From NCBI RefSeq assembly GCF_029633865.1, contig NC_079219.1, positions 56,939,698 to 57,003,697 on the forward strand: 64,000 bases of DNA. The letters are read 5' to 3'. Within the stretch, counting starts at the first letter, position 1. Every line of letters starts with the position of its first letter. Under the pieces are notes generated by a model, which worked only from the letters and a program-made list of their open reading frames with translations, did no database searches and was not told the DNA's origin. Made by a program: the position numbers and the translations under genes. Of this stretch, positions 27,457-55,645 are shown piece after piece. Origin of the DNA: Lampris incognitus (lineage: Eukaryota > Chordata > Actinopteri > Lampriformes > Lampridae).

Positions 27457-27583
27457 GTGTTATTAGTAGTTTACAGTACTGCCGTTAATACCCGGATTTA
27501 ATTACAACAACAAAAAATAAGATTGTGTTTCCCCCCCCCCCCCCCCGCTTACGGACGTCCGCGCATCAGGTGAGCCTCGCCTC

Positions 27584-27957
27584 GCTGGTGACGTCATGAC
27601 CGCTCAAGGTGACGCGCGGTATTCGGACGCGGTCGGCGTGTGGTCGGCACGGAACGCTGGATTTCGGCGCGCGCGCTGGCCGCACGCGACGGGAAGGCGC
27701 GACATCGCGTTATTCGCGTGTGCGGATTGGTGGCCACGACTGTGAGCGCGCGTGTGTAACGACAGTCCTCTACGACTTCGTTATTGTGACGCGCGCACGG
27801 ATAAGTGGACACGCCGGCCGCCGGCTCGCGAGTCTGACCCTTTAGTTGAGCGGTTAGCGATGTCGCCTGCGGTGCGGGCGACGCGGGTTCGCAACCCGGC
27901 CGCGGCAGTTCCTATGTCTGCGTTATCCCCCCCCCCCCCCTGAATTCGCTACACTAT
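27584..27957 (+). mobile_element. SINE-like element with CRE palindrome (family CRE), copy 2
   Basis: It carries CGCTGGTGACGTCATGACCG and TTATTGTGACGCGCGCACGG. A tRNA-like unit follows: GACCCTTTAGTTGAGCGGTT and B box GGGTTCGCAACCC. It ends GAATTCGCTACACTAT. The last 190 bases are repeated at 29015-29207 on the other side of the hAT copy. Confidence 0.6.
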
Positions 27958-27961
27958 AAAC

Positions 27962-29014
27962 CAGTGTCTCTCGACGGGGGGTCCGCGGACCCCTAGTGGT
28001 CTGTGGTGTAATTGCAAGGGGTCCGTGAAAATAAAATATCTTTAAAAAAAAGATCCTATGACATTTATAGAAATAGGATTATTTTACTCAGATGTGACTG
28101 AGACCTTTATCTACCTAAACTATAAAGGGTAACGGGACTTTTTTCTCTAATTACATCTGTTTCACAAGTGTCATTTATTGTATTTTAATAAGAGATCTCG
28201 CTCCCGTTTGCATTGTTAAAAGTTACCGCATAAAAATTCTGTTGTTACATATATCTGAAAGTTACTGAATACATATTCTGTTTTGTTACATGTATCTGAA
28301 AGTTACTGCATAAAAATTCTGTTGTTACATATATCTGAAAGTTACTGAATACATATTCTGTTTTGTTACATGTATCTGAAAGTTACTGAATACATATTCT
28401 GTTTTGTTACATGTATCTGAAAGTTACTGCATAAAAATTCTGTTGTTACATATATCTGAAAGTTACTGAATACATATTCTGTTTTGTTACATATATCTGA
28501 AAGTTACTGAATACATATTCTGTGTTGTTACATATATCTGAAAGTTACTGAATACATATTCTGTGTTGTTACATATATCTGAAAGTTACTGAATACATAT
28601 TCTGTTTTGTTACATATATCTGAAAGTTACTGCATAAGAATTCTGTTTTGTTACATATATCTGAAAGTTACTGAATACATATTCTGTTTTGTTACATATA
28701 TCTGAAAGTTACTGAATACATATTCTGTTTTGTTACATATATCTGAAAGTTACTGAATACATATTCTGTTTTGTTACATATATCTGAAAGTTACTGGATA
28801 CATATTCTGTTTAGTTAACTATATCTAAGTTACAACTGAAAGCTCTTATTTTTGCCCCAAAGAGTGAATAAATGCTATAACGCAATTTAAAATGCAGTTT
28901 CTACTGTTTCAATCAAATTGCAACCCCCCTCCCCCAAGATCAGGTGGAGGGGTCCTCAGGGTAGATCAAAAATACGCAGGGGGTCCAGGACCCCAAAAAG
29001 GTGGAGAACCACCG
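27962..29014 (-). mobile_element. hAT-type non-autonomous element with internal minisatellite, copy 1
   Basis: It starts CAGTGTCTCTCGACGGGGG and ends GGTGGAGAACCACCG, terminal inverted repeats of the CAGTGxTTCTC type. It is the reverse complement of the element at 30879-33352. The interior 28228-28840 is about 15 units of a 38-41 base repeat (GAAAGTTACTGAATACATAT...). No convincing 8-bp target duplication is left; the flanks are CRE-family copies. Confidence 0.7.
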
Positions 29015-29207
29015 CTCTACGACTTCGCTATTGTGACGCGCACGGATAAGCGGACACACCGGCCGCCGGCTCGCGGATCTGACCCTTTAGTCTAGCGGTT
29101 TGCGATGTCTCCCGCGGTACGGGCGACGCGGGTTCGCTTCCCGGCCGCGGCAGTTCCTGTGGCTGCGTTGTCGCCCCCCCCCCCCGAATTCACTACACTG
29201 TCGGAGA
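29015..29207 (+). mobile_element. CRE-family SINE-like element, 3' part, copy 3
   Basis: It begins CTCTACGACTTCGCTATTGTG, has GACCCTTTAGTCTAGCGGTT and B-box-like GGGTTCGCTTCCC, and ends GAATTCACTACACTGT. It closely matches 27769-27957. Confidence 0.65.
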
Positions 29208-30878
29208 CACTTCCGACAGCCCTTAAAGACGACCTCAGATCCAATCGGTGATCGAATCACGTGATAACACAAAAAAGCCAAATTTTCGAGTGACCCGTCC
29301 ACCCAACAAGTCATCCGTTCGAAACGCTTCTCTGCCCCAGAACCGGGTCCTTCCCCCGGGGTCACTCGGCCGCCTGACTCAAAACCCGTTTCACGAGTCG
29401 CCCCCCCCCTTTTCTTTTTTTTCACTTCGCTCGTCCATTAACGACGAACTGACAAACCAAACAAAAAAAAGCGACTCGTTTTGAGCGAGAACCCGAACGA
29501 AAAACACGGACGTTCATAAGAGGCTACTTAAGGGGCGTTATAACGCACAGCATAGTTACGGTAAGCCGACAGGCTGCGCTGTTCCGAGCGCACCGAGAAA
29601 AAAAAAACAACACAACTGTACGGAGCAAACCAAATAAACACATTTCTGACGGAGTTCCCCGTTAGGACGGAGCCCGAAAGGTGGAGAAGCGGTTATAACG
29701 CTGCACGACTATACCGGATATACCGGACCGCCCCCGCGCACAGCACGCGGGGCAACTGTATGGATCCCCAAGCCCGAACCATGCGATCAACTTTGACGAA
29801 GAAGAAACTTACCAGCTCTCTTTGCTCCCCCTTCCCTCGTGCTCTCTCTCGCTCTCTCTCCCCCCCACGCGCACACCCTCCCCCCCTTTCTACCGAACTG
29901 TTCACGCCGGACGCTTCGGTTCTGTTGTCATCCGGCGGCGGTTTCGTTTGCCGGCGGTCTTACGGGTCCGGTTAACTTTCATAAGGAACGGCTCTAAACT
30001 TTTTCTTCTTTCCTTTCCCTTCCTCCTCCCTCCCTCCTCCTCCTCCTCCCCCCCCCCCCCTCTCGCCGCTCTCGCTCCCCCCACCACCCCCCCCGCGGCC
30101 GTGAGAGAAGCCACTTCCGCGAACAGACGGTGACGTCATCCGCCCCGGGCGGTGCTTCGCTGTTTGTTGGGCTCGCAAGCACCTGGCTGGCTCGCGAAGG
30201 GGGGAGGCGGTGGACCCGTTGCGCAAAAAACCAGAAACCCCCCCCTCCCCCCCCGGACGCCGCGCGTGCCAAATAATCAATGCATCCGTTTCACGCGCGC
30301 ACGCAAGATCTGCAGAGACGTCCAAAGCCGTTATAGTTTGTTAATAAGTGAGGGTGCGAGTTCTTGGTGAGGCCGACCCGTGCTTTCGATCACTTGCGTC
30401 CCTGCCCCGCAAAAAAGCTTGTGGCTGCTTTCGAGAGAAAGGGGCACTTTTGGAGACGTTCCAGCAATGTTTTGGCTGAGCCAGTCGAATGAGTCACTGG
30501 CATTGTCTCGATCGTTATTGACTAACCTGCAATGAAAAGTACTATGTGCCCCGAGGGCGAGGCGCTCCAGAGGAGTAGAGCACGCCAACGGCAGACAGAA
30601 GGACACCGCATAGGCTGCGCCAAGGTCCGCGTTTCGTAACTCGAGTTTATCCTACGACGCGTATCCTATGCAACACCCCCCCCCCCACTCCCGTGGATTA
30701 GCAGCCTTGCTTCGAACATGCGTTTACTTAACTAGGGGAGGATGCTGTATCTGGGTTGGTGGTGGGGGGTTCCAGCGTGCTTGCAGGAAGAAAATGCAGA
30801 TTTTTTTTTGTGCATGCTTAAAAAGCACCCACTATAATTTCAAAGACTCAACACATGACTCTTTACTATCGCCTAAAC
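29208..30878. other. GC-rich single-copy stretch between two inverted hAT copies
   Basis: It is CpG-rich with C runs (30026-30095, 30237-30255) and a TGACGTCA at 30131-30138 (GACGGTGACGTCATCCGCC). It may be a promoter or CpG island. Frames here do not resemble known proteins, and no cks1b exon was found although that gene lies between SHC1 and FLAD1 in mammals. Confidence 0.4.
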
Positions 30879-31197
30879 CAGTGGTTCTCCACCTTTTTGG
30901 GGTCCTGGACCCCCCTGCGTATTTTTGATCTACCCTGAGGACCCCTCCACCTGATCTCGGGGGAGGGGGGTTGCAATTTGATAGAAACAGCAGAAACTGC
31001 ATTTTAAATTGCATTATAGCATTTATTCACTCTTTGGGGCCAAAATAAGAGCTTTCAGTTGTAACTTAGATGTAGTTAACAAAACAGAATTCTTATGCAG
31101 TAACTTTCAGATATATGTAACAAAACAGAATATGTATTCAGTAACTTTCAGATATATGTAACAAAACAGAATATGTATTCAGTAACTTTCAGATATA

Positions 31198-32815
31198 CAC
31201 TACCGTTCAAAAGTTTGGGATCACATTGAAATGTCCATATTTTTGAAGGAAAAGCACTGTACTGTTCAATGAAGATAACTTTAAACTAGTCTTAACTTTA
31301 AAGAAATACACTCTATACATTGCTAATGTGGTAAATGACTATTCTAGCTGCAAATGTCTGGTTTTTGGTGCAATATCTACATAGGTGTATAGAGGCCCAT
31401 TTCAAGCAACTATCACTCCAGTGTTCTAATGGTACAATGTGTTTGCTCATTGGCTCAGAAGGCTAATTGATGATTAGAAAACCCTTGTGCAATCATGTTC
31501 ACACATCTGAAAACAGTTTAGCTCGTTACAGAAGCTACAAAACTGACCTTCCTTTGAGCAGATTGAGTTTCTGGAGCATCACATTTGTGGGGTCAATTAA
31601 ACGCTCAAAATGGCCAGAAAAAGAGAACTTTCATCTGAAACTCGACAGTCTATTCTTGTTCTTAGAAATGAAGGCTATTCCATGCGAGAAATTGCTAAGA
31701 AATTGAAGATTTCCTACACCGGTGTGTACTACTCCCTTCAGAGGACAGCACAAACAGGCTCTAACCAGAGTAGAAAAAGAAGTGGGAGGCCGCGTTGCAC
31801 AACTGAGCAAGAAGATAAGTACATTAGAGTCTCTAGTTTGAGAAACAGACGCCTCACAGGTCCCCAACTGGCATCTTCATTAAATAGTACCCGCAAAACA
31901 CCAGTGTCAACATCTACAGTGAAGAGGCGGCTGCGGGATTCTGGGCTTCAGGGCAGAGTGGCAAAGAAAAAGCCATATCTGAGACTGACCAATAAAAGAA
32001 AAAGATGAAGATGGGCAAAAGAACACAGACATTGGACAGAGGAAGACTGGAAAAAAGTGTTGTGGACGGATGAATCCAAGTTTGAGGTGTTTGGATCACA
32101 AAGAAGAACGTTTGTGAGACGCAGAACAAATGAAAAGATGCTGGAAGAATGCCTGACGCCATCTGTTAAGCATGGTGGAGGTAATGTGATGGTCTGGGGT
32201 TGCTTTGGTGCTGGTAAGGTGGGAGATTTGTACAGGGTAAAAGGGATTCTGAATAAGGAAGGCTATCACTCCATTTTGCAACGCCATGCCATACCCAGTG
32301 GACAGCGCTTGATTGGAGCCAATTTCATCCTACAACAGGACAATGACCCTAAACACACCTCCAAATTGTGCAAGAACTATTTAGAGCAGAAGCAGGCAGC
32401 TGGTATTCTATCGGTAATGGAGTGGCCAGCGCAGTCACCAGATCTGAACCCCATTGAGCTGTTGTGGGAGCAGCTTGACCGTATGGTACGCAAGAAGTGC
32501 CCATCCAACCAATCCAACTTGTGGGAGCTGCTTCTGGAAGCGTGGGGTGCAATTTCTCCAGATTACCTCAACAAATTAACAGCTAGAATGCCAAAGGTCT
32601 GCAATGCTGTAATTGCTGCAAATGGAGGATTCTTTGACGAAAGCAAAGTTTGATGTAAAAAAAATCTTATTTCAAATACAAATCATTATTTCTAACCTTG
32701 TCAATGTCTTGACTCTATTTTCTATTCATTTCACAACATATGGTGGTGAATAAGTATGACTTTTCATGGAAAACACAAAATTGTTTGGGTGATCCCAAAC
32801 TTTTGAACGGTAGTG
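31198..32815 (+). mobile_element. Tc1-superfamily transposon (DD38E type), 1618 bp
   Basis: Perfect 27-bp terminal inverted repeats (beginning CACTACCGTTCAAAAGTTTG) are flanked by the TA duplication at 31196-31197 and 32816-32817. The insertion is inside an ATATAT of the hAT minisatellite. One transposase frame lies between the repeats. Strong TIR identity and an almost intact frame suggest a recent insertion. Confidence 0.95.
31610..32653 (+). pseudogene. Tc1-type transposase with one nonsense codon
   Basis: A single frame of 347 residues is interrupted only by TGA at 32006 (codon 133, after LRLTNKRKR). The N-terminus has paired helix-turn-helix DNA-binding regions (RQSILVLRNEGYSMREIAKK; STSTVKRRLRDSGL) with a GRPR-like hook (KRSGRPRCTTEQE). 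The catalytic triad is Asp154 (WTDESKF), Asp244 (QQDNDPKH) and Glu283 (DLNPIELLW), with 38 residues between the last two. Classical Tc1 has 34; DD38E is the spacing described for the Intruder family. The stop makes this copy non-autonomous unless read through. Confidence 0.9.
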
Positions 32816-33439
32816 TATGTAACAAAACAGAATATGTATTCAGTAACTTTCAGATATATGTAACAACACAGAATATGTATTCAGTAACTTTCAGATATAT
32901 GTAACAAAACAGAATATGTATTCAGTAACTTTCAGATATATGTAACAAAACAGAATATGTATTCAGTAACTTTCAGATATATGTAACAAAACAGAATATG
33001 TATTCAGTAACTTTCAGATATATGTAACAAAACAGAATATGTATTCAGTAACTTTCAGATATATGTAACAACAGAATTTTTATGCAGTAACTTTTAACAA
33101 TGCAAACGGGAGCGAGATCTCTTATTAAAATACAATAAATGACACTTGTGAAACAGATGTAATTAGAGGAAAAAGTCCCGTTACCCTTTATAGTTTAGGT
33201 AGATAAAGGTCTCAGTCACATTTGAGTAAAATAATCCTATTTCTATAAATGTCACAGGATCTTTTTTTTTAAAGATATTTTATTTTCACGGACCTCTTGC
33301 AATGACACCACGGACCACTAGGGGTCCGCGGCCCCCCGGTTGAGAAACACTGCCCTAAACGGCTTGAAATGACTGTAAAATATTGACCGGCAATACTCGC
33401 TCATTAATAATCTATTACTCATTCGTTAATTCGCCAGTT

Positions 33440-33915
33440 CACGTAAAACGCTGGTCAACTTTCCATCGGGGCTCCGGGGCGCAGTGCACCACTTCGGCCA
33501 GCAGAGGCAGGCGAGTTACGTGATTCCCGTTTAGCTCGACGAGAAGAAGAGAATCGTCGGCGCCCGTTAGCATGAGCTAACTGTAAACCACCGGCGCTGC
33601 TGTTTGCCGGCGGATAGCGAAATTGAACGTTCATCCCACTTTAACCAAACCGCCTTTTAACTTTACAGGACTCTCGCTGAAAGCGGCGAGCTTCGTGTAA
33701 CTTGCGGGAGACAGTCGTTTTTTTTTCGGGGCACTTCCTCTTTTACAGAAACCAGGATGCTCATCGAGAGCCACATCCGCGCCTCCGATTCGTCGTTGGA
33801 CTTCCTGGCTAACGCGGGGTGGTTTGTGATTGGCCGGCTGGCGCAGCGACCGCTCGACCGGCGCTACAGCGGTTGTGGAACGCTACCGAGGGGGCATATG
33901 TGTCTCGTGGGGTAA
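33440..33915 (+). promoter_or_regulatory. flad1: candidate flad1 CpG-rich promoter and non-coding first exon
   Basis: This stretch is rich in CpG (GCGGCGAGCTTCG, CGCGGGG, ACGCGCGCG just after) and has no long frame that resembles a protein. A good 5' splice site TCGTGGG|GTAAGC occurs near 33910, upstream of the 3' splice site at 35717. The inference is that transcription starts here and a non-coding exon is spliced to the ATG exon. Position and composition fit, but no transcript evidence is available from sequence alone. Confidence 0.4.
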
Positions 33916-34130
33916 GCTCGCGCCTCGGCGTCGGTTGTGTGAGTCTTCCTAAATCTCCTATGTCGTCTCACTCGACGTTACGCGCGCGTTTAGGGTCGTT
34001 TGGCACGAGTAGGCGAAGACGGACGCTCTCGAGGCTAATTAGCTCTAGCATCGCCGACTCGCGTTTGAGGTCAGCCGAGCAAGGAGCCCCCTGCTCCTCA
34101 TGGTCCGTCTTCAGACAGGACGACCTGTTG

Positions 34131-34367
34131 CAGGGTTGCTCAACCCAGTCCTCAAGGGAACCCCTATCCTGCAGATTTTCCTTGCAACCCTGAATAGGTG
34201 TACCTGTTTGTAGTTATTCAACCAATCAGCAATGCATTTTGTACACCTTGCATAATGAAGTGCTGCGAGATGATTGGTCGAGTAAGTACAAGCGGGGCTA
34301 CCTATGCAGGGTTACAATGAAAATCTGCAGGATAGGGGGTCCTTGAGGACTGGGTTGAGAAACACTG
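34131..34367. mobile_element. hAT-type MITE, 237 bp
   Basis: The left end CAGGGTTGCTCAACCCAGTC and the right end (reverse complement) CAGTGTTTCTCAACCCAGTC are imperfect terminal repeats continuing for about 60 bases (CTGCAGATTTTC, GGTAGCC/GGTGTACC). There is no coding capacity. An 8-bp target duplication is not clear. Confidence 0.7.
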
Positions 34368-34537
34368 GATGGGAAGAGGCGTGATTACGTTGAAAACGTG
34401 GCGTTTTGGAAAGGCGTCGCGATCTCGTGCGGATCAGCTCTGTCGTGCCTCTTGTTTCTAGCAGTTGTGCAGTTTTCCCAATTTAGGCTGTCCTGTGCAC
34501 GTCCATTGACGCTGTTATACAGGTGGACAAGTTAGCT

Positions 34538-34609
34538 GGCAGGATGAAGCGGAGGGAGATTTAGACGGGTGGATAACCAAACCGCTACATTGTAGCGGGG
34601 TTCTTCTAG
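34538..34609 (+). mobile_element. Helitron-like 3' terminus, second copy
   Basis: It repeats GGCAGGATGAAG, GGAGGGAGATTTAGACGGG and the hairpin CCGCTACATTGTAGCGG (34582-34598), then GGTTCTTCTAG followed by T. It matches 2612-2684 with few differences. Confidence 0.55.
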
Positions 34610-35720
34610 TAGTTTATTATAATTTCATTATCATCCTTGTCTACAAGCATCGCTCTGGCAACATTTTTACACCTTTCCCCCTTATTTAGCACACTGCTGT
34701 GAACGCAGCACATCCAAGTTTGATTGCATTAACTTTTCCCCGCCAAGCAGGTCCCTAATTTTCCTCTTCCTTTCACTCCTCTGTTTATCAGGGATGGATG
34801 GGCCTGTTTTGCTTCCTTTTCTTATGGTGTTCCAGATAGAAGCTGTCTTGATACACAGTCTTACTGCATAATAGACACAGGTTTACTGCATACAAGGCCC
34901 AGCTATTTCAGTTAATAGAATACAAGACTTGATGATAGAACATAAACCTTAATAGGGATTGGGAGTATAAGACTGTTTACTCTTAACGACTTGCTTACCG
35001 AAAGTAACTATGGCCACAAAATGACCACTATACAGCTCTTCTGAGGTGTGCGTTATTCATAAGTAAATGCCATTTGTTTTGTAGATGGCAAGTGAGGAAC
35101 CATAAAACATGTTCAAAATAGAAATGACTGGCCCATAAAGTGAAAAAAAAAACATTTTTTTTTACCCAGGTGAAATTAAATCATTCATGACACAATTTCC
35201 TAAATGTGAATGAATATTTTAAGCCCGATGAAACAGCTCCTGTCAGTGCAACATTTGTAAGAGATCGTCATTAATTATCCCATCATTAATAATCAGTATC
35301 ACAATGCAAAGGTTGTCTGAATTTTCTTCTCTGTGTCTCCTCCAAGAAACTTCCCAGGAGGAGACAAGTTGTTATGAGGTTGAAGAAGAATCGGGAAGCA
35401 GCAAAACAGTTTTGGATTGTCCTTATGGACGCTGAATGTTCTTGTAAGATAAGATTTCTATTAATGTTTTTTTTGGAGGGGGGGCAGTAGAGAATATCAA
35501 TGTAACAAGAGAAAATGTGTATAAAATATGATAAAGGTAGGACAAAGATTTAAAGATAGAGCATCCTCATCAAAGATGCAGCGTCTTGTTGGCTAGAGAG
35601 CGTTCTCTCTGTGAAGAACGTCATCACATTAACAAATATTTGGAGTCCACAGTCCAGTACAAGAGCAAATAGCTTACATTACGCAGAATTTGCAAAATGT
35701 GTCTTCTTTGCACCCAGTAG

Positions 35721-54437
<18,717 letters not shown>

Positions 54438-54660
54438 CGACGCCGCTTCCCGCTCTTCCACCCGCTGCCGTTTAGGGCGCGGGGGTTTTTTTTTTTTTTT
54501 TTGCCTTTTGCCAGACACGGAGGACCGTCTCAACCTGCCACCCAGCGACTAGTGGACCCTGTAAAGCTGACGGACGTCATTCTCTCCCAACATGTAGCTC
54601 AATGATGCGACTGTCGCTTTTGACGCAGAGATCACGAATGAAATGTGTGTTAAGGTGTGT

Positions 54661-54701
<41 letters not shown>

Positions 54702-55045
54702 GTATACATGTGAGTCCAGTCGAGAGTTGCGGCTCTCTGTGGTGATTAATAAAACTTCCCTCTTCCAACGCGCTCCGCGGTTATAATTTTAAAATGCGTC
54801 TTAGCAGTCGCAGGACTTTATTGCGTTTTGCCGTTCACACGAGGCCGTTTCTTCTTCGTTGCGAACCCGCCGCTGGATACGCAGCGGGCTTTTCATCACA
54901 GCGCGGTTTAAAAAGCACGAGTCGTCAAGTGAAGGGGGGGGGGGGGGCTCAACCTCAGCCTGTGGAGGCATAAGTGTAACGCATAGTCGCCGACAAAGTC
55001 GTTTAAGTCGGTGCTTTTTTTAAATCCGGCCCCGGAGACTGCTGG
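54438..55045. other. flad1: flad1 3' UTR and downstream flank
   Basis: The 3' UTR has a T run (54486-54503) and (TG)n (54666-54700) before AATAAA at 54749. Beyond it, 54780-55045 shows nothing recognised apart from a G run at 54936-54948. Confidence 0.6.
54749..54754 (+). terminator. flad1: flad1 polyadenylation signal
   Basis: Canonical AATAAA (GATTAATAAAACTTCC) lies 312 bases after the stop codon. The 3' UTR before it holds a short T run and a (TG)n tract at 54666-54700. No other AATAAA occurs between the stop and this one. Confidence 0.8.
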
Positions 55046-55049
55046 GTTT

Positions 55050-55407
55050 CTATCCGGCCCATTATCCGAACCGCTTATCCGGCTCTCAGGGCGGCGGGGA
55101 TGCTGGAGCCTCCTATCCCAGCAGCCACTGGGCGGCGGGCGGGGGGGGAGACACCCTGGACAGGCCGCCAGGCCATCACACAGGGCCCGCACACACACAC
55201 ACACACACACCGAGGGACAATTCAGCATGGCCGAGTCACCTGACCTACAGGTCTTTGGACCGTGGGAGGAAACCGGACCCAGACACCCAGACACGGGGGG
55301 AACATGCAAACTCCACACACGGGACGACCCCCAAGGTTGGACTACCCCGGGGCTCGAACCCAGGACCTTCTGGGTGTGAGGTGGCCACGCTAACCACCGT
55401 CCGCCCC
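55050..55407 (-). mobile_element. SINE-B, near full length
   Basis: In reverse: GGGATGCTGGAGCCTCC, CACTGGGCGGCGGGC, ACCCTGGACAGGCCGCCAGG, GGTCTTTGGACCGTGGGAGG, GGGGCTCGAACCCAGGACC, ending GTCCGCC. Confidence 0.85.
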
Positions 55408-55645
55408 GGGTTTTCTCTCCTTCCAGGTAATTTTAACTGCATGCACGTGTTGTTCCAGTTGTTGCAGGTGGTAATCAGGTGTCGGACCCGGAGCGACGTG
55501 TTGGTCCTCAGCCACCAGGGCTGGGAAAGACCGAATGACAAGAAGGGTCATGTTTATTTCCCTTCCGAGGTTCCGTGACCTTCTTAAAGTCGACTATGGA
55601 CAACATGAGCACAGACGCCGGTGCCAGGACAAGTCAGGGGCATCT

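Larger units (their letters stand above)
30879..33352 (+). mobile_element. hAT-type non-autonomous element, copy 2, split by a Tc1-type insertion
   Basis: It starts CAGTGGTTCTCCACC and ends GGTTGAGAAACACTG. Flanking 8-mers GCCTAAAC (30871-30878) and CCCTAAAC (33353-33360) agree at 7 of 8 positions, fitting the 8-bp duplication of hAT transposons. The interior minisatellite (31066-31197 and 32818-33090) is interrupted by the Tc1-type element at 31198-32815. No hAT transposase is encoded. Confidence 0.8.
33353..35720. other. flad1: flad1 upstream region and probable first intron
   Basis: After the CpG-rich promoter candidate (33440-33915) come a hAT-type MITE (34131-34367), a Helitron 3' end (34538-34609) and AT-rich sequence without coding resemblance up to the ATG exon. 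A T-G rich stretch lies at 35465-35485. Confidence 0.6.

Noticed and set aside
28228-28840. CRISPR-like regular repeats of 38-41 bases
   Set aside because: No unique spacers between units, vertebrate context, and the array lies inside a hAT element; it is a minisatellite.
27954-29022. 8-bp target duplication for hAT copy 1 (CTATAAAC versus CTCTACGA)
   Set aside because: Only four of eight positions agree, no better than weak chance similarity, unlike copy 2.
30331-30606. Minus-strand frame of 91 codons (SDSFDWLSQNIAG...)
   Set aside because: No family recognised, no splice-consistent neighbours, single short frame in GC-rich sequence; not enough to call a gene.
33757-33912. Frame starting MLIESHIRASDSSLDFLAN in the flad1 promoter candidate
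   Set aside because: It ends at a TAA that overlaps the candidate splice donor, does not resemble FLAD1, and would not join in frame to the ATG exon; more likely leader sequence.
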